Assembly (NCBI RefSeq): GCF_963169125.1
Contig: NC_084802.1
Span: 37,594,607 to 37,658,606, forward strand
Source of the DNA: Humulus lupulus
Taxonomy: Eukaryota; Streptophyta; Magnoliopsida; Rosales; Cannabaceae
Direction of reading: 5' to 3'
DNA length: 64,000 nt
Position 1 is the stretch's first letter. Every line of letters starts with the position of its first letter. Positions 33,055 to 46,122 of the stretch are shown piece after piece. The translations under genes and the position numbers were made by a program. The notes below the pieces were generated by a model, which had not been told where the DNA came from, did no database searches, and worked only from the letters and a program-made list of their open reading frames with translations.

Positions 33055-34630
33055 ATGCCTCGCCAATCATCGAGACTCCGCGGCATTTAGGCCGAGGATG
33101 ACAACCAGGGGCAGGACCCTCCACCTGCTCCTCAGAACTGGCAGCAGATTTTAGTCGAGATGGAGGCTAGGTTGAAGAAAACAGAGGAAGAGCTTAGTCA
33201 GTTGAGGCAACCAGCTCCTCCACCAGCCACTGGGATACCACTACAGCCGAGTGTAGCACCAGCTCCGGTTCAACCTGTGACTGAGAACAGGTTGGAACCT
33301 CTGTATGAAAGATTCAGAAAACAACAACCTCCTACCTTTGAGGGCGGAGCAGACCCACTGCAGGCTGAGCAGTGGATGAGTACGATTTTTGTAATCTTGG
33401 ACTTCATGAGAGTTGAAGGAAAGGATAGGGTTGATTGTGCCAGTTTTATGCTTAAAAATGATGCAAGAATATGGTGGGATGTGGTAAGGCAGCGAAGGGA
33501 TACTGCAGCTATGACTTGGGAAGAGTTCAAGAGCATTTTTAATGAGAAGTACTACAGCGTGGCAGTTCGGGCTGCGAAAGCTGATGAGTTTGTCAACCTG
33601 ACGCAGAATAGGTTATCTGTCACCGAGTACACCCTGGTATTTGACAGATTGGCGAAGTTTGCGCCAGAGATAGTGCCGACTGATGCGGCTAGAAGGGGGC
33701 ATGTTTATATGGGGATTGAACGTAATGATCGCCCGCGATGTGAGTATTACACTGGCTCCAGAGACTACATATGCGCAAGTGGTAGACAAGGCCCTCACTG
33801 CTGAGAGGGCTGAGGATCAGATCTGGAAAGATAGCGCTGCTAGGCGCGATACCAGGAGGGTGGTGCCTTCTTCTTCTCGGCCTAGTCGGGGCATCGGCCC
33901 TAGTGAGCAGAAGAGGAGAGCACCAGATTCATTTGCTCCTTATGGTTCTGATAGGAGGGTTCGCGGTTCGATGGGTGGCCGCCATGGCGGAAATGACAGC
34001 TGGAGGAGCTTTCCGATGTGTCCTCGATGCAGGCGACGACATCAGGGCGAGTGCCGGACCAGGGCATGCTTTGTTTGTGGGAGCACCAGTCACTTGAAGA
34101 AAGATTGCCCGCAGGCTAAGAAGGAGGAGCCAAGGCAGGGAGACAGCCTCGCTCCTGCTAGGGTTTTCACTTTGACTCAGATTGAGGCAGAGGCCAGTCC
34201 CTCAGTGGTCACAGGTCAGATTTTTAGCGTTGGATCCTTGTTTACTACATTGATTGATTCTGGTGCTACGCACTCATTTGTTTCTGCTAGGGTGATTGAT
34301 CAGCTTTGTAGACCTAGTATTTTGTATGCTAGGGGTTTTCAGACTATATTGCCTACAAGAGAACTGGTAGTCTCTACGAGGTGGGTTAGAGCATTACCAG
34401 TAGTAGTAGACGGTAGAGAATTTTTTGTTGACCTGATTGAACTAGATATGGACGATTTTGATATAATACTAGGAATGGATTGGTTGACGCGGTATGGAGC
34501 AACAATTGATTGTAGGCGGCGAATGGTGACCTTTGAACCGGAAGGTGAGGCACCCTTTGTGTTCGTGGGAACGGTGAGTGGACCGCGGGTGCCTACGATC
34601 TCAGCACTAAAGGCTAGAGACCTGATGTAG
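33055..34630 (+). pseudogene. Element B gag and protease (broken)
   Basis: The probable start is the ATG at 33055, in the same relative place as in element A. A TAG at 33088-33090 breaks it after 11 codons. The gag core (YERFRKQQPP to FAPEIVPTDAA) spans about 33295-33690, where a frameshift in a G-run moves coding to another frame. The zinc knuckle C-X2-C-X4-H-X4-C is intact (34068-34110). The protease has LIDSGATHSFV (about 34249-34281) and ILGMDWL. A TAG at 34628-34630 separates protease from RT in the same frame. Confidence 0.9.
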
Positions 34631-37584
34631 GAGGGTTGCATAGGATTCCTAGCGAGTATAGTAGATTCCTCCAAGGTGGCGGCAGTGGGACCGAATGAAA
34701 CCAGAGTGGTCTGTGATTTTCCAGACTTGTTTCCAGCAGATCTGCCGGGGTTGCCGCCACAGCGGGAGATTGAGTTCGTCATAGAGTTGGCTCCGGGAGC
34801 AGAGCCAGTACCCAAGGCACCTTACAGAATGGCTCCGGCAGAATTAAAGGAATTGAAGATTCAGCTGCAGGAACTACTTTATTTGGGGTTTGTCAGACCG
34901 AGTTTCTCGCCGTGGGGTGCTCCAGTGTTATTTCTTAAGAAAAAGGATGGATCGCTCCAGATGTGCATTGACTACAGGGAGTTGAATAAGCTGACCATCA
35001 AGAAAAAGTATCCATTGCCTAGGATCGACGATTTATTTGATCAGCTTCAAGGGAGTACAGTGTTTTCGAAGATTGATCTCCGATCAGGCTACTATCAGTT
35101 GAGGATCAAAGAAGAGGACATACCAAAGACTGCATTTCGGACACGGTATGGGCATTATGAATTTCTGGTTATGTCCTTTGGATTAACCAAAGCCCCAGCA
35201 GTTTTTATGGATTTGATGAACAAAATTTTCAAAGATTATCTGGATAAGTTTGTGATTGTATTTATTGATGATATCTTAGTGTACTCCCAGTCAGAGGCAG
35301 AGCATGAGCATCATCTGCGCTTGGTGTGCAACGATTAAGATAGCATAAGCTATATGCTAAGTTTAGCAAATGCGAGTTCTGGTTATCACAAGTTTCATTT
35401 CTAGGCCATATTATCAGTAAGGATGGATTACTGGTCGATCCAAGCAAGACAGAAGCAGTGAGAGATTGGCCTAGACCCAGCAGTGTTCCTGAAGTTAGGA
35501 GTTTCCTTGGACTAGCAGGTTACTACCGGCGGTTTGTAGAGGGGTTCTCCAGAATTGCTACTCCATTGACAGAATTGACAAGGAAGAAGACCAAGTATGT
35601 GTGGACAGATCGATGTGAGAATAGCTTTAAAGAGTTGAAGCGGCGGTCGATTACTGCACCAGTGCTGAGCCTGCCAACAGATGATGAGAAGTTTGTGGTC
35701 TACTGTGACGCTTCCAGACAGGGTCTGGGATGCGTGTTGATGCAGGCTGGGAAAGTGATAGCGTATGCATCAAGGCAATTAAAGGAGTACGAGCAGAGAT
35801 ATCCCACGCATGACTTGGAGTTAGCTGCGGTGGTATTCACACTTAAGGTTTGGAGACACTACCTGTATGGAGAAAGATGCGAGATATACACTGATCACAA
35901 AAGTCTAAAGTATTTCTTTACCCAGAAGGACTTGAATATGCGCCAGAGGCGGTGGCTAGAGTTGGTAAAGGATTACAATTGTGATATCCTATACCATCCT
36001 GGGAAGGCTAATGTAGTGGCTGATGCATTGAGCCGGAGGGGCCCAGGACAGTTGTATAGTTCGAGACAGATATCTGACAGACTAGCTGAAGAAATGACCA
36101 GAGCAGGTATAGAGTTAGTGGTTGGTAGGTTAGCCAACATTACTCTTCAGTCAACGCTCCTTGAGAGGATTAAGGAAGCACAGGGAAGGGACCCCCAGTT
36201 AGTTAAACGTAGAGAGAATGTCCTAACTGGAGCAGCTAAGGACTTCTCTATTTCTGAGATGGGTTTGTTGAAGTACAAAGGACGGATTTGTGTTCCGATT
36301 GATCCAGACATTCGGCAAGAGATTCTGGACGAGTCTCATACCACTCCCTACTCCTTGCACCCAGGTTCTACGAAGATGTACCATGACTTGAAGGTTTTGT
36401 ATTGGTGGTCAGGCATGAAGAGGGACGTAGTGGACTATGTGGCTAGATGCTTAACCTGTCAGCAGATTAAGGCTGAACACCAGAGGCTAGCAGGATTATT
36501 ACAGCCTCTAGGGATTCCCGAGTGGAAATGGGAAGATATTGCCATGGACTTTGTGGTTGGATTGCCGAAGACCGTGGGTCAGCATGACTCGGTGTGGGTG
36601 ATTGTGAACAGGTATACTAAGTCCACCCACTTCTTACCTGTGAGAACAACTTATTCTGTGGAGCAGTATGCAGAGCTTTATGTGAAGGAGATTGTTCGGC
36701 TTCATGGGGCTCCGAGGTCGATAGTATCCGACAGAGACCCCACTTTCACTTCCAAGTTTTGGAAGAGCCTACAGAAGGCAATGGGCACACAGCTTCGGTT
36801 TAGTACCGCTTATCATCCTCAGACGGATGGACAGTCTGAGAGGACCATCCAGATACTGGAGGACATGTTACGAGCTTGTGTGCTGGATTTTGAGGGATCT
36901 TGGAGTAGGTATCTCCCTCTGATTGAGTTCTCGTACAATAATAGTTATCAGGCGACTATCGGAGTGGCTCCGTATGAGATGCTGTATGGAAGAAAGTGCA
37001 AATCACCGATTCACTGGGACGAGGCAGGGGAGAGAAGGTATTTAGGTGATGAGATGGTTCAGAGGACCAATGAGGCACTTGAGAAAATTAGAGCTCGTAT
37101 GCTCGCCTCCCAGAGTCGCCAGAAGAGTTATTCAGATCAGAAACGCAGGAGCGTGGAATTTCAGGTTGGTGATCATGTATTCCTCAGGGTTTCACCCCTG
37201 AGAGGAGTAAAACGATTTGGTGTTCGGGGCAAGTTAAGTCCCAGGTTTGTTGGTCCATTTGAGGTTCTAGAGCGAGTTGGGGAGGTGGCTTACAGGTTAG
37301 CAATGCCTCCAGCTCTATCCGGGGTTCATGACGTGTTTCATGCATCCATGCTCTGGAAGTACGTGTCAGACACTACTCATGTGTTGAGTTATGAGAACTT
37401 GGAGTTGGATCGGGATTTATCATACGAAGAAAAGCCTGTTCAGATCCTTGATAGAAAGGACAAACTCTTGAGGAGCAAGACCATCGCCTTGGTTAAAATA
37501 TTGTGGAGGAATAGCAAGGTCGAAGAGGCGACATGGGAACTGGAGTCAGATATGCGGGAGCGGTATCCCGAGTTGTTCAGGTAA
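34631..37584 (+). pseudogene. Element B reverse transcriptase, RNase H, integrase and chromodomain-like tail
   Basis: Same frame as the protease after the TAG. RT has CIDYRELN, the SKIDLRSGY block and an intact FIDD catalytic pair (35267-35272). A frameshift near 35320 plus a TAG near 35340 break it; the frame reopens before 35458 and then runs 708 codons to 37584. That part holds RNase H ([10 protein letters not shown]), integrase ([30 protein letters not shown]) and a tail ending YPELFR. The catalytic residues appear complete, unlike in element A. Confidence 0.92.
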
Positions 37585-37607
37585 ATTTCGAGGACGAAAT
37601 TTTCATG

Positions 37608-37620
37608 AGGAGGGGATAGT
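37608..37620 (+). other. Polypurine tract of element B
   Basis: AGGAGGGGATAGT directly before the 3' LTR, identical to that of element A. Confidence 0.85.
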
Positions 37621-39856
37621 TGTAACGACCCCAAATTCACTAGTAAGGCTTAAGGGCCTGGAGTAGCGTGCCTGGAGGGCATAATGGGATTTGGTGTGTG
37701 TATTTAATGAGTTTAATGCATGATTATGATTTAATGCATGTTATATGACTATTTGATTATTTGAGATGCATGACTATGTGAATTAGTATGCATGGAGACT
37801 TGATGGTCTTAGGAAGAGCATAATCGTAATTTGGCCATTTTAGGGCATAACTGTGATAATTGTATTATGTGATTTGTGCCATGTGAGTGTGGTGTTTTTA
37901 TCAGGATGCACGCATCGAGACGGTCCTAGTGAGCCAATTAGTCTAAAAGTCACAACGGGATTTTATACCGGGCTCGGGAGGAGCCTAGGGGTACTATAGG
38001 AATTTCGTAAGTTGAGTCGAGAATGAGTGGTTATAGTTACTGGCAATTGAGTAACCTGGGTAACCATTTGTAACTGTTGTGAGTAACAAGTTTTAGATAG
38101 AAAATGGTAGAAATGAAATAGAAGTGAAAGGACTTAAGTGCCCTTGAAGGTTTAGTTAGGAAGGGTTATTAGGAAGGGGTAAATTGGTCATTTGGCAAGG
38201 CAATTAGACAATTTTCAGATGGTTTTATGGGGTACACGGTTTGGGCATTGGGTCATTAGGTGTTTTGATAAAATTGGAAGAGAAGAAAAAGAAGAAGAAA
38301 GAAAGGCTAGGGCAAGAAGAAGAAAGAAGAAGAGGTGTAGAAGGGGCTGAAGTGGGAGCTTAGGAAGAGATCAAGGAAGCTTATAGGGTGGATTCTCCAC
38401 TTGAGGTAAGGATTTTATGTACATTTAAGTCTGATTTCTGCTTTGACTTGTGAATCTAAAGCTTGAGTTAGTTTTTTTGAGTTTTGGTTTGAGTTGCTGA
38501 AATTAGAAATCAAAGGGGTGGATTTTGGGTGTGATGATGTTTTGATCTTGATTCTAGTGTCTATAGGTTGTTAGATGGTTCATATGAAGTTTTGATTTGA
38601 TCTTGGGGTTTAGGTATTTGTTTGGGTTGATTTGGGAAGGTTGAAGCTCGGGAAAAACGCAAGAGGAAACCCAGAATTCTGGGTTCGCGAAGGAGCGCCG
38701 CGGCCCTGTTCTTGGGCGCCGCGGCGCAAGGATGCTTCAGGAGGTGGCCTAGCCGCTGGGCGCTGCGGCCCTTGAGGGGAGTGTCGCGGCCCTAGGCCAT
38801 TTTGGCAGCCAAAAAGTTGAGTTTTTAGGGCTTTTGCCCGGGGACACGGGGGATGGTTCCGATGTTTTGTTTTATGGATTTAGAGGTCCCGGGAGTGCGG
38901 GATTGGTCCCGGGAAGTGGTCTTGGGCTTGGTTAGTATTAAAAGTGTTTTATGTGTGTTGTGACTAGGATTTCGGGGAGGCTCGTACTAGAGGACCGTGC
39001 TTGTGACCTTGGTGCATCGGAAAGCTCGGGATACAGGTAAGAAAACCGTAACACCCGAGAATAGGGCATGGGCCCACCGTGTGATTGCAGGGCATGGCCC
39101 TAGATTGTATTATGTGCAAATGTGTAATCTTAGATGAACTATTATATGTTTGAATGGTTATTTCAAAATGTATTATGCGTGCTATTATAATGAAACGAAC
39201 GGCTAAGGCCGAGAGCGGCGAAGGCTGGGTACGGCCTTGGGGCCGGAAGTAACACTCAGCACATGGGATGCTTATAGCCAGGGTGGGACCCAAGGGATAC
39301 ATGAGTTATCCTTACGGTGAGGACCGAGACCCCAGGCTTCGGTAAGGCCTCTGGGGCGGCATGGCCGTGCTTGTTTAGTCTGATGGTTTTCCTATTTGTC
39401 AGAGGATCATGTCAGTTATACTATTTGCATATGTTATGTACTATTTGGGTTTTCTTGCTGGGCTTCGGCTCACGGGTGCTCCGTGTTGCAGGTAAAAGCA
39501 AAGAGTCTGTCAACCGGCCATGAGTATGGAGAGTGTGGGGGCGGTGCGTACATGTTCGGCCTGCCCGACTACTTTGGTTGGGGGCATTTTTGTATATGGC
39601 TGTATTTACCATTCTTTTGATAGTTGATCAAGTGTAGATCTATTTTTTGAGTTGTAAATATTTTGTAAACCTTATTTTGGGATCCCAGATGTTTTATACT
39701 TAACGTTTTCAATGAAGCTAAACATTTTAAATGAGTACAGCCTTAAACTTTGATTTATTCACACTTTTGGTTTTAGAAACCACTTAGACTCAGTCAAAAG
39801 CACGATTTCTGTCTTAAACTCACTAAGTAGCGGCTCTAAGGTAGTAGGGCGTTACA
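37621..39856 (+). repeat. 3' LTR of element B
   Basis: Nearly identical to 30478-32714; most of the differences are C/T or G/A transitions. It contains the exon-like module at 38968-39036. Confidence 0.95.
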
Positions 39857-39861
39857 CAAAC

Positions 39862-41872
39862 CCTTCTGGTTGTTCCATATAGACCTCATCATTGAGGTCA
39901 CCATTAAGGAATGTGTTTTGACATCCATTTGATGAACATACAAGTTGTGTATAGAAGGTAAAGCGAACAAAATTCTTATAGAAGTTGTTCTTGCAACAGG
40001 CGTATAGGTATCGAAATAATCGATACCCTCTTTTTGCCTAAACCCTTTAGCTACTAATCTAGCTTTAAAGGTTTGGATAGTGCCGTTAGTGTGGTATTTT
40101 CTCCTAAATACACACTTACACCCAATTGGCTTAGACTCTGGTGGGAGGTCTACCAATTCCCAAGTGTTATTGGAAAGAATGGAATCCATCTCATCATTGA
40201 TGGCTTCTTTCCAAAATGCACTATCTCTCGATTGCATAGCTTCTCTATAAGTCTTAGGATCATCCTCAACGAGATGTATAATAGGAATTTTCCTAATAAC
40301 TTCCTCTCTATTTCCTTCTACCATGTAGAATGAAATTCGTTGAGAATCTATCTCATCCACTACTAGACTTTTATGATTTTTAAGCCTTTGACTTCTTCTA
40401 GGTTCAAATGGTTGCTTTACATCCTTTAGAGAATTCTCCTCTTGAGAATCAACTTTGGATGTAGAAGCTTGAGAATTGTTCTCATATAACAAATTATCCT
40501 TTAGAGATGTTGAAGCTTGAGAATTGTTGTCACATAACATATTCTCAAAAAATTTAACTTCTCTAGATTCAATCACAATATTTGACTCTAAGTCTAATAG
40601 CCTATAAGCTTTACTATTGTTGGCATAACCAACAAAAGCACACTTTATGGCTCTTGAACCTAACTTTGTTCTATTAGGTTCGTTTTTCTTGCAATATACA
40701 AGACACCCCCACACTTTGAAGTACCCTATGTTGGGTTTTCTTCCTTTCCATAACTCATATGGAGATATCTCATTTTTCTTCATCGGTATTCGATTAAGAA
40801 TGTGATAAGCGGTTAAAAGCGCTTCACCCCATAAGTTGAAGTTCAACTTAGAAAACACCAACATAGAATTTATCATCTCTAGATAAGTCCTATTTTTCCT
40901 TTCGGAAACACCATTGTGTTGTGGTGTATAAGGTCTAGTGCACTCATGAATTATACAATTTTCTTCACAAAATGTATTGAATTCATTAGAGAAGTACTCT
41001 CCTCCTCTATCACTTCTTAGCACCTTAATCTTTTTATTTAGTTGATTTTTAACTTCTAATTTATACAATTTAAAAGCATCAAAAGTTTCATCTATATGCT
41101 TTAAAAGAAACACATAGGTATATCTACTAAAATCATCTATAAAAGTAAGAAAATACATTTTACCACCTCTAGTTAAAACACCATTTAATTCACAAATATC
41201 ACTATGGATTAAATCTAGTAAATTAGATGATCTTTCTACACTAGGAAATGGTTTCTTAATCATTTTTGCCTTAACACATGTTTCACATTTACCATAGTTT
41301 TTAATATTGCATGCAATCATACCACATTTAACTACTCTTTTCATGGTTGAAAAACCTATATGCCATAGTCTAAGATGCCACAAAAATAAAGAATCATACT
41401 CAACAATATAGGCGGAATTAGAATTTTTATTGATAACATTGAAAGTTACATCATTGGTGCACAATTTAACCATACCCTCACAAGAGTACCCCTTTCCTAA
41501 AAATACATTTGATTTGGTAAGTATAAGTTTACTGGAATAAAAATTGGCTTTAATGCCGGGCTTGCCAAGAAAATCACCACTTACCAAGTTTCTACTCATT
41601 TCGGGAACATAAAGTACATTCACTAATGTAGCTTTCTTGCCGGAGGTGTAAAAGACTTCAATGGTACATTTTCCAAGTACCTTGGATTTGCCCTCATTGC
41701 ACATTTGAATCTCATGGTTGCCCTTTGACTCTTCAAAGGTCTTGAACAATGATTTGTCATAGGTGACATGGACGGTGGCACATGTATCATACCACCACCA
41801 TTTCACCTTGCCTTGGACCACATTCACCTCACTAAGGGTATCAACTATGTTTTCCTCTTGAGTTGCATTCAC
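39862..41872 (-). pseudogene. Copia protease, integrase and RT start
   Basis: A long minus-strand frame. The protease-like segment WWWYDTCATVHVT (about 41790-41750) corresponds to the D-T/S-G-A box of Copia proteases, with Cys instead of Gly. Then come the integrase zinc-binding region (H..H..C-X2-C, about 41370-41270) and core with HSDICE, IDDFSRY, RSDRGGEY and NGVSERKNR (about 41210-40890). RT begins near 40180 with the WxEAI..E and WELVDLP blocks. A frameshift near 39920 precedes the insertion of element B. Confidence 0.88.
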
Positions 41873-42624
41873 CTTAGGTCCTTATTGGTCTTTTCTATGC
41901 CTACACTCTCTAGCATAGTGACCCTTTTCCCTTTATTTTTGGGATGTTTTGGTTGTGACACCGCATTTGCATTGGAAGTCTCTCCATTAGACCCCTCCAC
42001 AAGTTTATCTCTACATATCAATTCCTCTTCAATTTGAATATGCTTTTTGATTTCCTCCAAAGAATAATCCTCATTTTTATGAAGGATTCTTTTCCTATAG
42101 CTCTTCCAAGTTGGTGGTAATTTAGCCACTATAACACCAACTTGAAAGGCCTCAGGAAGCTCAATCTTTAAAACTTTCAATTTGTTAACAATTATTTGCA
42201 ATTCATGAATTTGAGGAAGAATATGCTTATCACCAAAAAATTTGAAGTCAAAATATTGAGATATCAAAAAAAATTTGGTACCTTCCTCTTCCGCCTTGAA
42301 CTTTTTCTCAAGTGCATCACATATCTCCTTGGCCGATTTGGTCTCGATGTAGAGGTCATAGAGCCAATCGGATAGGGCGTTGAGGATATGACCCCTACAA
42401 AGGAGATTGTCCTCCTCCCTCTTCCTTCTTTTCTCCACCTACTCGGGAGTGTCCTTGTCGGATGCCGTTGGGAGAGGTTCTAGAGTGGATTCTAGAATGT
42501 AGGCGATTTTGAGAGTGGTCAAAAGGAATCTCACCTTGTCTTGACACATAGTGAAATTGGACCCATCAAGCCTATCCAACCTCACCAGGTCTTGATTCAT
42601 GATTTTGATGGTCTCACCTTCCAT
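41869..42624 (-). pseudogene. Copia gag (broken)
   Basis: The start ATG is at 42624, shortly after the LTR end. The encoded gag has the UBN2-type core (LDGSNFTMCQDKVRFLL; AKEICDALEKKFK; LPPTWKSY). A TAG at 42437-42439 splits it. Near 41930 only the second half of the zinc knuckle (GHYAREC) is left, in another frame, so the first Cys pair was deleted together with a frameshift. Confidence 0.85.
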
Positions 42625-42653
42625 TGAAACAAACAAAGGGTTAAACTTTTGAA

Positions 42654-43753
42654 TGTTAGGAAAAAAATAGATTGCCTCAATGGAAATGGGTAAGAATATT
42701 ACAACTCTATGCAATAATATTATAAATAAATATAGATTGATTAAATAATGTTACAACTCTATAACTGAAAATTACAAATAAACAAAGAAAAGGAAGAAGA
42801 TGATGAAGAAGAAGAGAATAGTGAGAATATAACTCTAAGAAAAATATTACAAGTAAAATAAAGTGTTTGGACCAAAAGAAAAGATTACAACTTTTAAAAA
42901 AAAATATACAAGTAAATAGAACAAGAGAATAAGAAGAAAAACAATAGAATAAAATGAAGAACAGAAACACAAGTAAACTCTCACTTACACAACCTAAGTG
43001 AAGAGGGTTGGTGATCACCAACTTGAACAATGTTTAAAACCTTTGTCCAAAAGCTTATTTCCCCCTAACTCAACCACTAAGGGATCTCTCTCAGATATTG
43101 GAAATGCTTTTTGGAATTATCAAGCCTCAAGGTGTTTCTAGCCAAGTGCTCTAATGGATAGAAATGTTGTGTCTTTCAAGTGAGCTATAGGCTCCTATTT
43201 ATAGAGTTTAGAGACACCCTTTGAATTTCAAATTCCACCAACCCCCATAGCTGTTACCAATGTTTAATTGGATTAATATAGAATTAAAAATGAGATTTGG
43301 GAGTTATTTGGGTTTTTTAAGCCGTTCAACAAAGATTGAAAAAACTGAAAAATGGTCAGTTTTGGCCTGTTGCCACGGCCACTACTCTCTGTCCCACTGG
43401 CCGCGGCCACTGACCATTTTCAGCACTTAAAAATGTGTTGTTTTTCCAAACGGTTCCAAGCCCTCCCAAATGATTTTGTAATTCCCAAAACACATTATTG
43501 GGGTTAAAATCATATCTCTAACAGCCATTTCACATATAGATTTATGAAATTCATCTCAATATTGTGTAACACCAAATTTACACAATAAAGGGTAATATTT
43601 GGAAGTTACAAATTTGTAACACCAAATATGTTACATTATTTGGATATATCTCATATATCTAAATATTGTAACTCTCTATTATATGTTACAATATGTGACA
43701 CTCTTTGTCAGACTTATTTAATCTAAAACATTATATTATAAAATAATATAACA
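42654..43753 (-). repeat. 5' LTR of the Copia element
   Basis: 1100 bp. On the minus strand it starts TGTTATATTATTTTATAAT and ends CCTAACA. It holds a GC-rich segment with GGCCGCGGCC (about 43373-43425), unlike its AT-rich surroundings. No primer site with tRNA-Met match is seen right after the LTR. Confidence 0.85.
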
Positions 43754-43994
43754 ATTCTCGTGGCAATTAGGTTACGTTGAATTCATGAAACCAAACTAAA
43801 CAAAACAGGACCTAAGGTTTTGGTTATTGTGAATGAAATATTACGACGAACTAAAAGAATCAAAGGAGTCTAAAAAGTAATGCAAGCTGCATAGTTCTTA
43901 AACGGGAAAATAATTACAACTACGCTCGGGGGCTCGAGCATTGTTTTTCTATACCCCAATAAGGTATGGCACGCATGCCTACTTAGTTTAAAAA
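43754..43994 (+). other. Tat internal DNA between the tandem repeats and the antisense gene
   Basis: It begins with the TSD and the rest of a 65-bp repeat unit interrupted by the Copia element, then about 190 bp of non-coding DNA. On the minus strand this would be the 3' untranslated region of the antisense gene. Confidence 0.55.
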
Positions 43995-44785
43995 TTATGA
44001 AAAACCCTTGGGGACCTCCACCAAGTTGATGACCGGGTCTGTTCTCGGGGCACCCTCTGCCGGGTAGACCACCACTTGGGCCGCTTCAGTAGCTGGAGTT
44101 GCCTTGGCTGCTTGGGCCGCCTCGGTAGGGGCGGTCGCCTTAGTCGACTGGATGGCCTTGGTAGGCTGGTTCGCCTTGACCGTTTGAACCACTTGAGTCA
44201 CCTCGGCAACTACAGCTGCTTTCGCAGCCTGGGTCACTCGGAGACATTCTTTGAAGAGGAGTCTATATTTCTCGGGCTCTCCAGTGAAATCCAAGCTCAT
44301 GTCTTGGTTATGGTAGTAGGCCACGTAGAAGACATCCTCAGTGATTGTCTCAACTTCTTTCTTCAGCTTGTCCACCTGACACCAAGAGGACCTGTTCATC
44401 TCCATGGCTTGGAGGGCTTTCTCTCCCCTAATGCAGCTGGGTCGATAGCCTCCTTATACTGCTCTTGAATTTGGGAGTTTTCAAGGACCCTTCGGGCGAC
44501 CTCGGCTGTGGCCTTCTTTCCCTCTACTTGGGCTCATTGCATACCCTCTATGGCCGTCTTCGCTTCCTCTTGGGCCCACTGCATGTCCTCGGTGGTCTTT
44601 TGGACAACCTTTTCAAGCTCCCGAGAGCATTTTTGCTTGGCTTCTAAGGCAGGCTGAACACGGGCAAGCTCTTTTTGAGGGCCTTGGGGTTTTTCCTTGA
44701 GGGGAGTTATCTTTTCCTGGGGCCTCTTGAGTTCATATGACTTATCTATGATAATGTCTTCCAAGCGTTGGCAAGCCAAGGCGGA
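43995..44785 (-). pseudogene. Antisense Tat gene, exon 4 (coiled-coil C-terminus)
   Basis: The last exon starts after a good acceptor (pyrimidine tract then CAG, exon from 44785) and ends at TAA 43995-43997. The protein is rich in Glu, Lys, Gln and Ala with heptad-like spacing, so a coiled coil is likely. A low-complexity Ala/Thr/Lys repeat (KAT.PTEAAQAAKA, about 44200-44060) lies near the end. One TGA (near 44534), in a context fitting former CGA, breaks the frame. Confidence 0.65.
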
Positions 44786-44856
44786 CTGTAGAAAAGGAAA
44801 AGATTAGCCCAAAGCATTGCTGAATTAAATTAGAACGTTGAGAATGAATGACTTAC

Positions 44857-45456
44857 CCGGACAGAAGCGTACCGACACGAGACCACGAGAGAAGCCTCAT
44901 TGCTGTCACCCAGTTGGGCAAAACTTCGGGCGGTCAACTCGCACATAGTGGAGCAAACCCCCTTAAGGAGCTCAGCGGTGAGAGGGGCGACAATCTCCCC
45001 TAGCTTGGCGGAGAATAAGGTCTCCAACTATGCTCGACCTATCAGAGGAATGACTGGTCTCTCTCGGGGGTGGCTTCAGTTGGCAAAGGGCCTCCGCTGT
45101 CTCGTAGAGAGCCTTGTTGCCTTCCTCTAGCCTTGCTTCAAAATTCTCAAGCATCCTCTCGTATTGCTCCAACAGGGCCCCCTCGTACTTCTCGGGGTGC
45201 ACCAGAAGACGGACCTGGGGTGGCACCGCCTCTTGTTCCGAGTCTTGGACAGCCTCTTCTGGCCCGGGTGAGGACGGGATCTCTAAGACCAAGGACAAGT
45301 CGACCATAGGAGTTGCCACAGGGGGAGTAGGAACTTTCTGCCTCTTGGCTGGAGGAGAGGGTTCTGGATGCTCCCGAGGACGTGACGACCCCTCTCTCAC
45401 CGAAGAGCTTGGTGGTGCTCCTAACCTCAAGGCGAACCGGGCAATATCAGCCAATC
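44857..45456 (-). pseudogene. Antisense Tat gene, exon 3
   Basis: Bounded by an acceptor (CACATAG, exon from 45456) and a consensus donor (CCGG|GTAAGT, exon ends 44857). It codes for a Pro/Ser-rich, basic segment (PPAKRQK, a possible nuclear signal), an acidic stretch, and a helical segment (YEGALLEQYERMLENFEARLEEG). A one-base frameshift near 45030 moves the open frame before the last 170 bp. Confidence 0.65.
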
Positions 45457-45868
45457 CTATGTGAGTTGGAAGAACAATTTAAATAGTTAGTGTATATTCT
45501 CCAGAGTAGGGTAATGCAATAACATAAGCTCCTCGGAGGTCCACCGTGAGTTGAGCCTCGATGGAGGCAGTGAGGGTGTCTTATCCTATCTCCAATCTCA
45601 CAACTCATGTTGGTGCCATAATGGAAAAACCAATTAGAGTTGAAAGACGTCACTCGGTCTAAGGGTACAAAGCCCCGAGGAGGTGACTATTTCCACAGGT
45701 GGTGGAGGTACACGTCTATTAAATATAAATAATCTTGAAATTCTTCCCTAGTCTAGCGCCGATGTGAAATTTAACCACAATGAAGGAGAGCAGAAGAAGC
45801 CCAAACGTGCTTGGGACTTATCCTATCCTCTACCCGGGGAACATAATTTAGGGTGAGAGGTAGTTTAC

Positions 45869-46117
45869 CTGGAGCAAGGTGATAGGCCTCCATCCTTGCC
45901 TGAAGCTCTTCCTCAAGCTCTCGATCCTCTTGGGCTTCTTCCACGACGCCCATATTCTCCAGTCGTTCCTCTGCAAGATGCTTCTGTAAAGCCCTCCGAG
46001 CTAGCCCATCAATGTAGTTGATATGACGGGATGCCAACTCCTGAGACATCTTGGACTGCCGATACTTATTCAGATCCAGGTTTCTGATTCTTTGTTCCAC
46101 GCTGAGGAGCCCCGACC
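45869..46117 (-). pseudogene. Antisense Tat gene, exon 2, second part
   Basis: Continues the exon interrupted by the solo LTR at 46123-48376. When that LTR and one taatg copy are left out, the frame runs through the join without a stop. It encodes a helical, charged segment (LDLNKYRQSKMSQELASRH, then ARRALQKHLAEERLE). The donor is CCAG|GTAAAC (exon ends 45869). Confidence 0.7.
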
Positions 46118-46122
46118 TAATG

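Larger units (their letters stand above)
30478..39856 (+). mobile_element. Tekay-type Ty3/Gypsy chromovirus, element B
   Basis: A complete element of 9379 bp with LTRs of 2237 and 2236 bp and a perfect target duplication caaac (30473-30477 and 39857-39861), inserted in the Copia RT. By eye the LTRs differ at only about 15 positions plus one indel, so the insertion is recent. It has a tRNA-Met primer site, purine tract, gag, protease, RT, RNase H, integrase and chromodomain-like end. Despite its youth the coding region has several lesions. Confidence 0.95.
29808..43753 (-). mobile_element. Ty1/Copia retrotransposon, minus strand, holding element B
   Basis: Flanked by a perfect target duplication attct (29803-29807 and 43754-43758), inserted in a 65-bp repeat of the Tat element. 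The 5' LTR (42654-43753) is complete. The 3' LTR is only its last ~333 bp (29808-30140) and joins the RT directly, so the end of RT, RNase H and the start of the 3' LTR are deleted. Gene order gag, protease, integrase, RT is the Copia order. Element B splits the RT. Confidence 0.9.
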
